A stretch of DNA of 58,529 nucleotides from Chloroflexota bacterium (GTDB lineage Bacteria; Chloroflexota; Limnocylindria; Limnocylindrales; CSP1-4), in assembly GCA_016191395.1 (NCBI GenBank), contig JACPOS010000007.1:1-58529 (forward strand), written 5' to 3'. Each line of letters begins with the position of its first letter. Position 1 is the stretch's first letter. Of the stretch, positions 28,261 to 37,209 are shown piece after piece. The notes beneath the pieces are model-generated. The model had not been told where the DNA came from. It searched no databases and saw only the letters and a list, made by a program, of their open reading frames with translations. A program made the position numbers and the translations under genes.

Positions 28261-29445
28261 ATGACCGAGCCGGGGGACGTCCGCTTCCGCGACCCCGAGC
28301 TCGATGCCGCCGTCGCGACCCAGGGCCCGTTGAGCGCCGACATCGCGCGCCGGCTCGTCGACCGCGGCCGGGAGAAGCTGGACGCGGGTGAGCCGGGGCT
28401 CGCCACGGTCGACTTCCAGCGCGTCATCGGGCACGAGGACCCTGCGATCACGGGCGCGGCACTGCTGGGGCTCGGCGACGCGATCTACCGCCTCGACGAC
28501 GAGCCCCAGGCGGGCCAGGCCTGGGAAGCCGTGACGCGCCTCCCCGAGAACCCATCGACCTATCGCGCCTGGCGCAACCTGGCCGGCGTTCGGGTTCGGG
28601 CGGGCTCCCTCGGCGCGGCGATCGATGCGTACCGCGAGGCGGACCGCCGCGCCCCCGCGGAGGACAAGCCCGAGATCGCGGCGCGCCTCGGCTGGCTGGC
28701 CAAGGAGACCGGCAACGCCGGCGCCGCGAACCGGTACTTCGCTCGCAGCCGCGGCTCCGCCGGAATCGGCGTGACCCACGTCGTGATCGCCATCACGTCG
28801 ATCGTGTCGTTCATCGCGTTCAGCTCCCCGGATCTCGCGCAGCGGCTGGCGATGATCGCCGCGGCGGTCCGGGACGGCGAGCTGTACCGGCTCGTGTCCG
28901 TGACCCTCGTGCACGGTGGGCTGCTGCACCTGGGCCTGAACATGTACGCGCTGTTCATCGTGGGCCCGGTGGTCGAATCCATCTGGGGCCGGCGGATGTT
29001 CGTCCTGTTCTACCTGCTCAGCGCGATCGGGGGGTCCACCGGCAGCTTCCTGTTCACGAACGCCAGCGTCGGCGCGTCGGGCGCGATCTTCGGGCTCGTC
29101 GGGGTGATCCTGGCCGGGACCCGGGCGCACCATCCGCTGCTCGACCAGCGCGCACGCCAGATCGTGCCCCAGCTCGGGATGTTCGTGATCATCAACCTCG
29201 CCTTCGGCTTCCTGACCTCGGTGGGCGGCTTCAGGATCGACAATGCCGCGCACATCGGCGGGCTGCTCACCGGCCTGTGGCTTGGGTTCGTCGTGCCCCC
29301 GGGCAAGGTGCCGACACTGCGCTCCGCGTTCCAGCACCTGTCCGGCGCGCCGGCCGTCCGGTCGCCGCTGTTGATCGCGGCGGGGATCGTCGGCCTCGTC
29401 GCCGCGCTCGCGACGCTCCTGGCCGTCGGGGGCGCCTCGCTCTAG
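28261..29445 (+). CDS. Rhomboid intramembrane serine protease with N-terminal TPR domain
   Basis: Cleaves membrane-spanning segments of partner proteins. Residues about 1-165 are helical repeats of TPR type (AAITGALLGLGDAIYRLDDE region; STYRAWRNLAGVRVRAGSLG AA-type helices). The rhomboid core follows, with the WR-like loop replaced by GELYRLVSVTLVHGGLLHLG, then LNMYALFIVGPVVESIWG, catalytic Ser273 in GASGAIFG and His331 in NAAHIGGLLTG. One more helix forms the C-terminus. 394 aa. ATG 28261 begins just after the shared promoter. The TPR part probably binds substrates or adaptors in the cytoplasm. Confidence 0.9.
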   Translation: MTEPGDVRFRDPELDAAVATQGPLSADIARRLVDRGREKLDAGEPGLATVDFQRVIGHEDPAITGAALLGLGDAIYRLDDEPQAGQAWEAVTRLPENPSTYRAWRNLAGVRVRAGSLGAAIDAYREADRRAPAEDKPEIAARLGWLAKETGNAGAANRYFARSRGSAGIGVTHVVIAITSIVSFIAFSSPDLAQRLAMIAAAVRDGELYRLVSVTLVHGGLLHLGLNMYALFIVGPVVESIWGRRMFVLFYLLSAIGGSTGSFLFTNASVGASGAIFGLVGVILAGTRAHHPLLDQRARQIVPQLGMFVIINLAFGFLTSVGGFRIDNAAHIGGLLTGLWLGFVVPPGKVPTLRSAFQHLSGAPAVRSPLLIAAGIVGLVAALATLLAVGGASL

Positions 29446-30875
29446 CGGCCGGTGCCGCCCTGCGTTGGCCAGGGCACCCGCGGGAGGGTGATCCCGACCC
29501 GCGCTCCGCCCTCGGCGCGATTCTCGGCGAACGCGATGCCGCCGTGCGCCACCGCAAGCTCCTGGACGATCGCGAGCCCGAGCCCGGACCCGGCACCGGC
29601 CCGCGAAGGATCAGCTCGCCAGAAGCGCTCGAAGGCGCGCGCGGCCGTGCCATCGGGGAAGCCGGGGCCGTCGTCGAGCACGGTGAAGCGGATTGCATCG
29701 ATGTCGCCCGGGAGTCGCGCCGCCGCGGCGGCGATGACCACGGCGGGCGTGCCGGACCGGCCGCTCGTGGCCGCGAGCGCGTTCTCGACGAGGTTGCCGA
29801 GCATGCGGTCGAGCGCCAGGCGGTCCGCCGCGATGCCGAGCGATGCGCCCAGCCCATCGACGTCGGTGGTCAGCGACACGCCCGCGGCTGCGGCGCGCGG
29901 GCCGAACCGGATCGCCGTCGCGGCGACGAGCTCGCCAGCATCCAGGAGCTCCGGCCGGATCTGCTCATCGCCGGATCGGATCCGCTCCACCGCGCCAACC
30001 TCGGCGACGAGGCGCTCCAGTCGTGCCGACTCCTCCTCGATCGCCTTCGCCGCCGCCTCGGCTGCCGGGCCGGTCGCCGTGCCATCGCGGAGCGCCGCAG
30101 CAAAGCCGGCGATCACCGTGAGGGGCGTTCGAAGGTCGTGGCGCAGGTTCGCGAGCAGCTCGTCCTCGCGCCGGCGCGTGGCGTCCAGCTCGGCACCCAT
30201 CGCGTTGAACGTGCCCATGAGCTCGCGGACCTCCTTCGGGCCGCTCTCGGGAAGGGCCTGCGCGCGCCCGGCTGGGATGTCCGCAGTCGCCGCGGCCAGC
30301 CGCCGGAGGGGACGGGTCACGCTCCGCGAGAGCGCGATCGCCAACGGCGCCGCGATCAGGAGCACCACGAGGATGACGATCGGGATCGTGCGGCCAAGAT
30401 CGGCCAGCGCAAGTGCGCCGGACCGGTCCACCGCGAGGAAGGCGATCGCCTTGGGCGTCGCGGCAGCGGCGCGTCGAATGCCGGTGGCCACGTACAGGTA
30501 GCGGGTGTCATCGAGCGTCACCGTGCCCTTCACGGTCTCGCCAATCGCGAGGTCGGAGGTGAGAATCGCCGCTCCCGTCGGCGCGCCGCCGATCGGCCGG
30601 AGCCGACCGTCCGCGCCGATGAGCATCAGCTCGATGTTCCGGCTCGCGAGCTGGCCGCGCACCTCCTCGAGCGTGCCGCGCAGCTCGCCGGAGCCCACGC
30701 TGTCACGGACCTGCGGGATCACGCTCCCGGCGACGTCCTGGAGCCCGCCGAGGGTCGCGTCCTGGTGGAGCCCGCGGAGCGCCACGAAGAGCGCGCCGCC
30801 CACAGCGAGCAGGATCGCGAGCGCAAGGATCGCGAACGCACCGACCAGCCGGCCGCCGAGCGAGCGCGGGATCAT
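29442..30875 (-). CDS. Sensor histidine kinase
   Basis: A 477-aa membrane kinase. One helix at about residues 9-31 (LVGAFAILALAILLAVGGAL), a roughly 130-residue outer sensing domain, a second helix (about 168-190), HAMP, then the phosphoacceptor His in ANLRHDLRTPLTVIAGFAAA. The catalytic domain has the N box MLGNLVENALAA, G1 VLDDGPGFPDG and G2 GSGLGLAIVQELAVAHGG. Its ATG overlaps the stop of the response regulator gene (ATGA at 30872-30875), so the pair is one operon. The stop shares CTAG with the convergent rhomboid gene. Signal unknown. Confidence 0.94.
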   Translation of the reverse strand: MIPRSLGGRLVGAFAILALAILLAVGGALFVALRGLHQDATLGGLQDVAGSVIPQVRDSVGSGELRGTLEEVRGQLASRNIELMLIGADGRLRPIGGAPTGAAILTSDLAIGETVKGTVTLDDTRYLYVATGIRRAAAATPKAIAFLAVDRSGALALADLGRTIPIVILVVLLIAAPLAIALSRSVTRPLRRLAAATADIPAGRAQALPESGPKEVRELMGTFNAMGAELDATRRREDELLANLRHDLRTPLTVIAGFAAALRDGTATGPAAEAAAKAIEEESARLERLVAEVGAVERIRSGDEQIRPELLDAGELVAATAIRFGPRAAAAGVSLTTDVDGLGASLGIAADRLALDRMLGNLVENALAATSGRSGTPAVVIAAAAARLPGDIDAIRFTVLDDGPGFPDGTAARAFERFWRADPSRAGAGSGLGLAIVQELAVAHGGIAFAENRAEGGARVGITLPRVPWPTQGGTGR

Positions 30876-31585
30876 CCGGGGGCTTCGGCGCCGCTCGTCG
30901 GCAGGGGAGCGCGCGCCGGCGGGACCATCCGGTACCCGTACCCGCGCGCCGTCTCGATCTCCGGACCATCGGGCGCCAGGGCCTTCCGGAGCTCGGCGAC
31001 ATGCACGTCCACGGTGCGCGTCTCACCCGGGAAGTCGGTGCCCCACACGTCCTCGAGGAGGGCGTCGCGCGTCAGGACCACGCCGGGATCGCGAGCCAGC
31101 GCGACCAGCAGGTCGAACTCGCGGGGTCGAAGCGAGAGCCGCCGCTCCCCGACGTACGCATCTCGCCGGCGCGAGTCCACCCGCAGGCTTCCCACTTCGA
31201 ACGGCTGTCCGCCCTTGACCGATCCATCCGCGCGCCGCAGCACGGCCTTGACACGCGCAACGAGGGCGCGCGGGTTGAACGGCTTCGTCACATAGTCGTC
31301 GGCGCCGAGCTCCAGCCCCACGATCGCATCGACGTCGTCGCCTCGCGCCGTGAGCATGATCACCGGCGTCTCGCCCCGCCGCCGGATCTCCCGGCAGACC
31401 TCGAAGCCGTCCTTCTTCGGCAGCATCAGGTCCAGGATCACGAGATCTGGCTGGTGCCGTGCGTGCAGCGCAAGCGCCTGCTCGCCGTCGGCAGCCGTCA
31501 CGACCGCCCAGCCCTCCTTCTCCAGGTACAGGCGCAGCAGGTCGACGATGTTCCGCTCGTCATCCACGACCAGGATCGATTTCAC
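30872..31585 (-). CDS. OmpR/PhoB-family response regulator
   Basis: A 237-aa two-domain regulator. The receiver domain has DDE at 8-10, phosphoacceptor Asp52 in PDLVILDLMLPKKDGFEV, the Thr in MLTARGD and the Lys in YVTKPFNPRALV. A winged-helix DNA-binding domain follows from about 135 (RLSLRPREFDLLVALARDPG; VDVHVAELRKALAPDG; TARGYGYRM). It is the first gene of the operon with the kinase. The start is GTG at 31585, seven bases after TATTCT. Confidence 0.95.
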   Translation of the reverse strand: MKSILVVDDERNIVDLLRLYLEKEGWAVVTAADGEQALALHARHQPDLVILDLMLPKKDGFEVCREIRRRGETPVIMLTARGDDVDAIVGLELGADDYVTKPFNPRALVARVKAVLRRADGSVKGGQPFEVGSLRVDSRRRDAYVGERRLSLRPREFDLLVALARDPGVVLTRDALLEDVWGTDFPGETRTVDVHVAELRKALAPDGPEIETARGYGYRMVPPARAPLPTSGAEAPG

Positions 31586-31592
31586 GGGCGCG

Positions 31593-31598
31593 AGAATA
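31593..31598 (-). promoter_or_regulatory. -10 box TATTCT of the two-component operon
   Basis: Seven bases before the GTG at 31585 on the minus strand; the message appears leaderless. Confidence 0.5.
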
Positions 31599-31888
31599 CG
31601 CCCGCCTCTGGTCGCCTCGACCGCGCCATGTAAGCGCGGGGTAAGCGCAGGTCGATATGTTCAGCTGGGCTACGAACTCGACGAGGTCAGACCGCTTGCG
31701 GGGGCTCGCTCGTCGATCCTGTAGCCGAGCGCGAACAGGTTCGACGAGATCATCCGACAATCGGTCGTGCCTGTTTCCCCACCGAACCGAATCGACAAGT
31801 AATGGCTCGTCCCGCCATCGAGCTCGTCGCGTTCGTAGCCGTACTGAACAATCCGGGCCTCGTCGGCGACCCCGGTAGGATCACATCG
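31599..31888. repeat. Intergenic gap with a 20-base inverted repeat
   Basis: No gene is supported. 31668-31687 (GGCTACGAACTCGACGAGGT) and the reverse complement of 31821-31840 (GGCTACGAACGCGACGAGCT) match in 18 of 20 bases, with a 133-base loop. A third, weaker copy of the GGCTAC...CGACGAG pattern is on the minus strand near 31705-31725. The minus strand reads an unbroken, protein-like stretch (GYERDELDGGTSHYLSIRFG and onward to LFALGYRIDE), possibly a gene remnant. Confidence 0.45.
31876..31881 (+). promoter_or_regulatory. -10 box TAGGAT deciding the start of the MetE-like gene
   Basis: Seven bases before ATG 31889; favours that start over the ATG at 31802. Confidence 0.5.
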
Positions 31889-32785
31889 ATGTTTGCGACG
31901 CTGCTTGGTGGTCTGCCACTGCCGGACGGACACGATGGAACCCAAGTCGATGACGCCATCGAGGCGGTCGTTCGCGCGCAGGTGCAATCTGGCCTCGAGC
32001 CGATTACGGATGGGCGCCTTCGAGACCCGGGATTCGCGGCGTGGAAGGGGAGCGTCGCTGGCTGGCGGTTCGCGGCGAGCCTGACGGACAGGGCGGTGAA
32101 GCAGGCGCTGCCGGGGCCGTTCACGCTCGGAAGGCGCGGCGCGGCAGCCGAGCGGGCTGCCCGGACGCTGGCGTTGGCCGATCAGCTGCGCCACGAGGTC
32201 GAGGCACTCGCGGCGGCGGGCTGCCCGATGGTGGAGATCGAGGAGGCCGAGGCGCACCTGATCGGCGAGGACGAGGGCGAGCGCGCGCTCTTCCGCGAGG
32301 CCCACGCGCGGCTGACGGAGGGCATCGAGGGGACGCACCTGTCGCTGTCGATCGTCGGTGAAGCGGCGTGGAGCGCCGGGGTCGAGACGATCCTCGCCGC
32401 CCCCTACGCCAGCCTCGCGGTGGACCTCATTCATGGACCCGACAACTGGAACCTCGTGACGCGGACGCCGGGCGACCGGGGCATCATCGTGGGTGCCCTC
32501 GGCAATCGCGAGGCGATCGACGAACCGAAGGAGGTCCTCCTCTGGGCCGCGAACAACGCGGCGTCGACGAAGGGGCGCGGGCTGACGCGCGTGGGGATCG
32601 GGTCGGCTGGCTCCTACGCGAATCTCACCTGGGCGGCCGCGCTCCGGAAGATCGAGGCACTTGGGAACGTTGCGAGGCTCGCGGAGCTGCCGCCGGCAGA
32701 GCTCGCGAAGCACGTCGACCCGAAGTCGATCAGCGCGAAGTCGGGCGCGATCGGGCGCCCCGCACGGAGGCGGCCGCGCGGCTGA
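31889..32785 (+). CDS. MetE/UROD-fold protein lacking methionine-synthase zinc ligands
   Basis: A 298-aa single barrel of the cobalamin-independent methionine synthase superfamily: MFATLLGGLPLPDG start, SGLEPITDGRLRDPGF, VKQALPGPFTLGRR, GCPMVEIEEAEAHLIG, and VGALGNREAIDEPKEVLLWA near the C-terminus. In MetE the zinc site uses His-x-Cys and a later Cys. Here the first position reads THLSLSIVG and the later one VGIGSAGSYAN, so both Cys are absent. A methyl transfer using zinc-bound homocysteine is therefore unlikely. Function unknown. Start chosen by the -10 box and by homology of the first strand. Confidence 0.75.
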   Translation: MFATLLGGLPLPDGHDGTQVDDAIEAVVRAQVQSGLEPITDGRLRDPGFAAWKGSVAGWRFAASLTDRAVKQALPGPFTLGRRGAAAERAARTLALADQLRHEVEALAAAGCPMVEIEEAEAHLIGEDEGERALFREAHARLTEGIEGTHLSLSIVGEAAWSAGVETILAAPYASLAVDLIHGPDNWNLVTRTPGDRGIIVGALGNREAIDEPKEVLLWAANNAASTKGRGLTRVGIGSAGSYANLTWAAALRKIEALGNVARLAELPPAELAKHVDPKSISAKSGAIGRPARRRPRG

Positions 32786-32825
32786 GCAGCGCCATCGGAC
32801 CGCGCCGTTCGCCCGCGTCGATTGC

Positions 32826-32831
32826 TAGGCT
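32826..32831 (+). promoter_or_regulatory. -10 box TAGGCT of the aminotransferase gene
   Basis: Seven bases before ATG 32839. A GGAGG at 32832-32836 lies directly between, so both leaderless and Shine-Dalgarno initiation are possible. Confidence 0.45.
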
Positions 32832-32838
32832 GGAGGCC

Positions 32839-34116
32839 ATGACGACCTCACGCTTCTGGCACGGATTCGCGGACATGCACGTGGTCAAGGACCGCGAGGT
32901 CGTGATCGCGTCCGGCGACGGCGCGACGATCACGGACACGAACGGCAAGACCTACATCGACGCGACCGCCGCTCTGTGGTTCTGCAACGTCGGCTACGGC
33001 CGAAAGGAGATCTCCGACGCGGTCGCCGAGCAGCTGACAAGGCTGCACGGCTATTCGTCGTTCGGGGCCTACACCACGGACGCGACGCTGCGCGCGGCGG
33101 AGCGGCTGACCTCGCTGTCGCCGATCCCGAATGCCGTCGTCTTCCTGGCATCCGGCGGCTCGGACGCGATCGACACCGCCGGCAAGCTCGCGCGCCGCTA
33201 CTGGGACGTCGTCGGCAAGCCCAACAAGACCCTGATGGTCTCTCGGGAGCACGCGTATCACGGCATGCACGCGCTGGGCACCTCGCTCGGCGGCATGCCG
33301 ATCATGCAGGCGGGCTACGGCGGCGAGCCCTTCGTCAACGAGGTCGTCCGCGTGCCCGCGCTGGACGTCGAGGCGACGGCGAAGCTGTTCGAGCAGCGCC
33401 GCGATGAGATCGCCCTGTTCGTCGGCGAGCCGGTCATCGGTGCGGGCGGCGTGATCCCGCCGACGGAAACCTACTGGCGCGACATCAGCGCGCTGTGCCG
33501 CCAATACGACGTGCTCCTCGTCGCCGACGAGGTGATCACGGGCTTCGGCCGGACGGGCCGGATGTGGGGGACGCAGCGGTACGACATCAAGCCGGACATG
33601 ATCACCTTCGCCAAGGGCGTCACGTCCGGCTACATGCCCCTCGGCGGCGTGCTCGTCGGCGAGCGGGTCCGTGCGCCGTTCTGGGACGAGCCCATCGCCG
33701 GCGCGGTGTTCCGCCACGGCTACACGTACTCGGGGCATTCCGGGGCGGCGGCCGCAGCGATCGCGAACCTCGACATCATCGAACGGGAGCGACTGGTGGA
33801 GCGCGTGGCGACGCTGGAACCGATCCTCGATACCGCCGTCCGGCGCCTCCAGGGCGCGCCGATGGTGGGTGAGACCCGCACGGTGGGTCTCACGGCCGCG
33901 GTCGCGATCAAGCCCGCGATCCTCGAGAAGGACCCCGCGACGGTCGAGAAGGTGGTCGCCGCATCGCTCCACCACGGCGTCGCGAGCCGCGTCCTGCGCG
34001 GCCACGCGGTCCACATCTCTCCGCCGTTCGTGATCACCGAGCAGCAGATCGACGCGATGGTCGATGGCATCGGCAACGCGCTCGAGGACGTGGCCGCGGT
34101 CGGGGCGTGGAACTGA
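32839..34116 (+). CDS. Class III PLP-dependent aminotransferase
   Basis: Transfers an omega-amino group from an amine or omega-amino acid to pyruvate or 2-oxoglutarate. The 425-aa protein has [20 protein letters not shown], the phosphate-binding [33 protein letters not shown], the PLP-pyridine Asp in [15 protein letters not shown], and the Schiff-base Lys in [16 protein letters not shown]. The C-terminus [19 protein letters not shown] carries the substrate carboxylate Arg region. It overlaps the coxS-like gene by ten bases. Candidate substrates are putrescine, beta-alanine, GABA or taurine; the choice is not readable. Confidence 0.93.
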   Translation: MTTSRFWHGFADMHVVKDREVVIASGDGATITDTNGKTYIDATAALWFCNVGYGRKEISDAVAEQLTRLHGYSSFGAYTTDATLRAAERLTSLSPIPNAVVFLASGGSDAIDTAGKLARRYWDVVGKPNKTLMVSREHAYHGMHALGTSLGGMPIMQAGYGGEPFVNEVVRVPALDVEATAKLFEQRRDEIALFVGEPVIGAGGVIPPTETYWRDISALCRQYDVLLVADEVITGFGRTGRMWGTQRYDIKPDMITFAKGVTSGYMPLGGVLVGERVRAPFWDEPIAGAVFRHGYTYSGHSGAAAAAIANLDIIERERLVERVATLEPILDTAVRRLQGAPMVGETRTVGLTAAVAIKPAILEKDPATVEKVVAASLHHGVASRVLRGHAVHISPPFVITEQQIDAMVDGIGNALEDVAAVGAWN

Positions 34117-34694
34117 TCCACCGGCCGGCCAGCGCGGGAACCGCGGCCACGGAAGCGCGTATCGCGATCGACCTCGTCGTCAACGGCGAGCGGGTCGCGC
34201 TCGAGGTGGAACCGCGACGGCTCCTGGTGGACGTCCTTCGCGAGGATCTGGACCTGACCGGCACGAAGGTCGGCTGCGACACCTCCTCGTGCGGTACATG
34301 CACCGTGCACCTCGACGGTCGAGCCGTGAAGTCGTGCACCGTCCTCGCCGTCCAGGCAGACGGTTCCGCCGTGCGGACCGTGGAGGATCTCGCTCCCGAT
34401 TCGGAGCATCTCCACCCACTCCAGGCCGCGTTCGTGGAGCACCACGGACTCCAGTGCGGCTTCTGCACCCCGGGCATGCTTATGACCGCCCTGGACCTGC
34501 TCGCTCGCGATCCCGACCCGAGCGACGGCGAGATCCGCCACGCGATCCACGGCAACCTGTGCCGCTGCACCGGCTATCAGTCGATCGTGGCATCGATCCA
34601 GGAGGGCGCCGCGGTCATGCGCGGCGAGCCACCGCGCACCTGGACGGAGGCCCACGCAGCTCCGCGCTCGACCGCGCCGGCGCCCGATCGATGA
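34107..34694 (+). CDS. [2Fe-2S] small subunit of a CO-dehydrogenase/xanthine-oxidase-type enzyme
   Basis: Electron-transfer subunit (CoxS type) of a molybdenum hydroxylase. The 195-aa protein has a ferredoxin-like N-domain with [23 protein letters not shown]-type spacing (Cys ligands in CDTSSCGTC and KSC) and an all-helical C-domain with CGFCTPGM and CRCTGY, together binding two [2Fe-2S] clusters. It has about 15 extra residues at the N-terminus and a Pro-rich tail. GTG 34107 overlaps the aminotransferase; the stop overlaps the next gene as ATGA. The order small-medium subunit is reversed relative to Oligotropha cox genes, and no large subunit follows. Confidence 0.92.
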   Translation: MELIHRPASAGTAATEARIAIDLVVNGERVALEVEPRRLLVDVLREDLDLTGTKVGCDTSSCGTCTVHLDGRAVKSCTVLAVQADGSAVRTVEDLAPDSEHLHPLQAAFVEHHGLQCGFCTPGMLMTALDLLARDPDPSDGEIRHAIHGNLCRCTGYQSIVASIQEGAAVMRGEPPRTWTEAHAAPRSTAPAPDR

Positions 34695-35551
34695 CCCCCG
34701 CGGCTTTCGCCTACTCCCGCGCGGCAACGGTCGATGAGGCCCTCGACCTCATCGCCGCCGGCGACCCTGCCACTCGCGTCCTCGCCGGCGGCCAGAGCCT
34801 CATCCCGCTCATGAAGCTCCGGCTGGCGCGCCCGGAGCGCCTCGTGGACGTCGGTCGGATCGGGGAGCTGCGCGGGATTCGCGATCTGAGCGGCGGAGGG
34901 CTCGCCGTGGGCGCGCTGACGACCTGGGCCGCGCTCCTCGAGGACCCACGCGTCACTCGGTACGGCGCGCTCGCCGACGTGCTGCCCGTCATCGGCGACG
35001 TCCAGGTGCGGAACCGGGGGACGATCGGCGGCAGCCTCGCCCATGCCGATCCGGCGAGCGACATCGCCGCGCCGGCGCTTGCCCTCGAGATGGAGCTGGT
35101 CGCGCGCTCCGCGGCGCGCGGCGAGCGAACGATCGCCGCAGCCGACTTCTTCGCCGGCGCGTTCGCCACGGTTCTGGGGCCCGACGAGATGCTGCTCGAG
35201 GTCCGGCTCCTCGGCGCAGGCCGCTCGGCTGCCTCCGCCTACGTCGCGCTCCCGCAGCCAGCCTCCGGCTACCCGATCGCAGGTGTCGCCGTCAGCCTGA
35301 CCGGGACGCCCGGCGGCGCGGCGACGACCGGCTGCGTGATCGGCGTGACCGGGGTGGGGGAGCAGCAGTACCGCGCATATGACGTCGAGCGCTCCGTCGT
35401 CGCCGGAACCCCCTTCGCCGACGCGGCGAAGACGATCGCGGCTGGTCAGCGGGTCGCATCGGACATCCACGCCGATCGCGACTACCGCGCCGCGATGGCC
35501 GTGGTGATGGCCCGTCGTGCCTTCGACGCGGCAGTGGCTCGGCAGGGCTAG
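34691..35551 (+). CDS. FAD-binding medium subunit of a CO-dehydrogenase-type enzyme
   Basis: CoxM/XdhB-type flavoprotein subunit, 286 aa. FAD-binding landmarks are [20 protein letters not shown] near residue 33 and [20 protein letters not shown] near residue 105, which hold the AGGQS and TIGG motifs. The C-terminal domain has AGVAVSLTG and [17 protein letters not shown]. Overlaps the [2Fe-2S] subunit gene by four bases. Electrons would pass from the Mo site via 2Fe-2S to FAD and then to a quinone or ETF. A strong terminator follows directly, so the operon ends here without a catalytic subunit gene. Confidence 0.92.
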   Translation: MTPAAFAYSRAATVDEALDLIAAGDPATRVLAGGQSLIPLMKLRLARPERLVDVGRIGELRGIRDLSGGGLAVGALTTWAALLEDPRVTRYGALADVLPVIGDVQVRNRGTIGGSLAHADPASDIAAPALALEMELVARSAARGERTIAAADFFAGAFATVLGPDEMLLEVRLLGAGRSAASAYVALPQPASGYPIAGVAVSLTGTPGGAATTGCVIGVTGVGEQQYRAYDVERSVVAGTPFADAAKTIAAGQRVASDIHADRDYRAAMAVVMARRAFDAAVARQG

Positions 35552-35563
35552 CCGCCAACAACG

Positions 35564-35594
35564 ACGAAGCCCCGGCCGTCGGCCGGGGCTTCGT
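35564..35594. terminator. Strong bidirectional terminator between convergent genes
   Basis: ACGAAGCCCCGGCC and GGCCGGGGCTTCGT form a perfect 14-bp stem with a 3-base loop. It sits 12 bases after the CoxM stop and 22 bases before the end of the convergent sialidase-like gene. No long T-run on either side. Confidence 0.85.
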
Positions 35595-35616
35595 GCAATG
35601 GATCGATAGCCTCAGA

Positions 35617-37110
35617 TCACGGCGCGTCGGCGCGGATCGAGATCACGTCGGACTGGTCGTTCGTCGTCGCGACCGCGAAGAACGTGATCAGGTCGTTGCC
35701 GGCGGCCGCCATCCCCTGGTAGTCGCCCAGGAACCAGCCTCGGGCAACCGGTGCGTTCTCCATGTCGAAGGATCCGTAGAGGTGCTGCTCCGACCAGCTG
35801 GCGCCGCCATCGTGCGAGTGCGTCAGCCAGACATCGGTGGGAAGACCGGGATCTCCGGTGTTGTTTCGGAAGTCGTAGTACATGACCGCGACTGTGCCGT
35901 CGCTCGTCACCTCGACGGTGCCATTGAAGGAGTGGGTGCCGGCGGGGGTCTGGGTCACGTCGATGGGCTTGCTCCACGTCTTGCCGCTGTCGAGCGACTT
36001 GGTCAGCTTGACGTGATCGAACCCGGTGGAGATGCCGTCCGCGAACACCATGTAGATCGCGCCGGTGGCGTGATCCACGGCGACGTCCGGGATGTAGTCG
36101 CCCGCCCGGATCGTCTCGTTGAGCGAGGTCGGATTCGTGATGTCCGGGTTGGTGAGGAGCTGGGTGCCGAGGGGCGCGATCTTGATCGGGGCGCCCCATG
36201 TCTTGCCACCGTTCTTGGAGACGAACGCCGTCCAGAAGTAGGCCTGCGGAGTGGGCTGGATGCGGGATCCCTTGAAGAGCATTGCCCCAACGTCGACGAG
36301 CGTGCCGTCCGGCAGGACGACGATCTGGTTGCCTTGTACGTACACGACGGCGTTCGAGATCGTGGTCGGTGTCGACCAGGTCGCGCCGCCGTCGGTCGTC
36401 TTCGTGAAGACCGGCTGACCGCCGTAGGCGAAGGAGTGGCCGGCGCCGGCCGGGCTGATGTTCTCGGAGCCCGGCAGAGACCCGACGATCCAGGTGGCAT
36501 AGGCCTTGCCCGCTCCAGCGACTGGCCGCCAGTCTCCGGTGATGGACTGCTTGTCGTTGAACTTCACGCCGGTGGTGTCGTTGATCAGCTGGACCGGGGA
36601 CGACCATGTCGCCCCGCCGTCCGTCGACGTCGCCGCTTCGACATCGGACGCGACGAGGGTCGCATTGTCGATGCCGAGCGAGATCTGGTACGCGCGGCCG
36701 GCGGAGTCGAAGCTCACCCACGGGTCCGTGGCCCGGGCGTAGTGGCTGCCGCCCTCGCACTTGCTGAAGGCGGCCCAGTTCCGGGTCCAGGTGGCTCCGC
36801 CGTCGTTGGAGCGGCTTGCCACGAGTCCACGTGAACCGCCGTCCGTCCAGCGGTCCTGCTGGTACGCACCGATGATGTTGTCGAGGTTCGTGGGATTGAC
36901 CGCCACGAACGGCTCGACCTCGGTGCCGGTATACGAGCTCGGGGTCGGGTCCGCGTCAGGGTCGCCACCGAAGGTGCACCCTGCAAAAGGACTCGCCCCG
37001 CTTGCGGTGATGGCGGGCCCCAGGCTGAAGCCCGCCGAGGCGATGGCGATTGTCGGTGCCCCGAGTGCCACGAGGATGCTACCGACGAGCACGAGGCGGG
37101 GAACGCGCAT
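35617..37110 (-). CDS. Secreted Asp-box (BNR/sialidase-like) protein
   Basis: A 497-aa protein with an N-terminal signal peptide (MRVPRLVLVGSILVALGAPT, cut near AIASA). It contains at least six Asp boxes of the S/T-x-D-x-G-x-T-W form: SNDGGATW, STDGGATW, TTDGGATW, SKNGGKTW, SLDSGKTW, SHDGGASW. These mark blades of a beta-propeller as in sialidases and other BNR proteins. The catalytic Arg triad of sialidases is not evident, so glycosidase activity is unproven. AGGAG lies five bases before ATG 37110. It interrupts an otherwise cox-like cluster on the opposite strand. Confidence 0.85.
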   Translation of the reverse strand: MRVPRLVLVGSILVALGAPTIAIASAGFSLGPAITASGASPFAGCTFGGDPDADPTPSSYTGTEVEPFVAVNPTNLDNIIGAYQQDRWTDGGSRGLVASRSNDGGATWTRNWAAFSKCEGGSHYARATDPWVSFDSAGRAYQISLGIDNATLVASDVEAATSTDGGATWSSPVQLINDTTGVKFNDKQSITGDWRPVAGAGKAYATWIVGSLPGSENISPAGAGHSFAYGGQPVFTKTTDGGATWSTPTTISNAVVYVQGNQIVVLPDGTLVDVGAMLFKGSRIQPTPQAYFWTAFVSKNGGKTWGAPIKIAPLGTQLLTNPDITNPTSLNETIRAGDYIPDVAVDHATGAIYMVFADGISTGFDHVKLTKSLDSGKTWSKPIDVTQTPAGTHSFNGTVEVTSDGTVAVMYYDFRNNTGDPGLPTDVWLTHSHDGGASWSEQHLYGSFDMENAPVARGWFLGDYQGMAAAGNDLITFFAVATTNDQSDVISIRADAP

Positions 37111-37194
37111 CTCAGCTCCTCCATCTAGCCGCGGGCGAATCACCGTACGCCTGTCGGCCGGGTGGCGCAACCTCCATCGACCGCCCGCCTCGTG

Positions 37195-37200
37195 TAGAGT
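37195..37200 (+). promoter_or_regulatory. -10 box TAGAGT of the coxD-like operon
   Basis: Nine bases before ATG 37210; would drive coxD-, coxE- and coxF-like genes and the fusion gene. Confidence 0.45.
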
Positions 37201-37209
37201 CGGCGCTCC

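Noticed and set aside
31802-31888. ATG 31802 as start of the MetE-like gene
   Set aside because: The extra 29 residues do not resemble the family, and the -10 box and first barrel strand point to ATG 31889.
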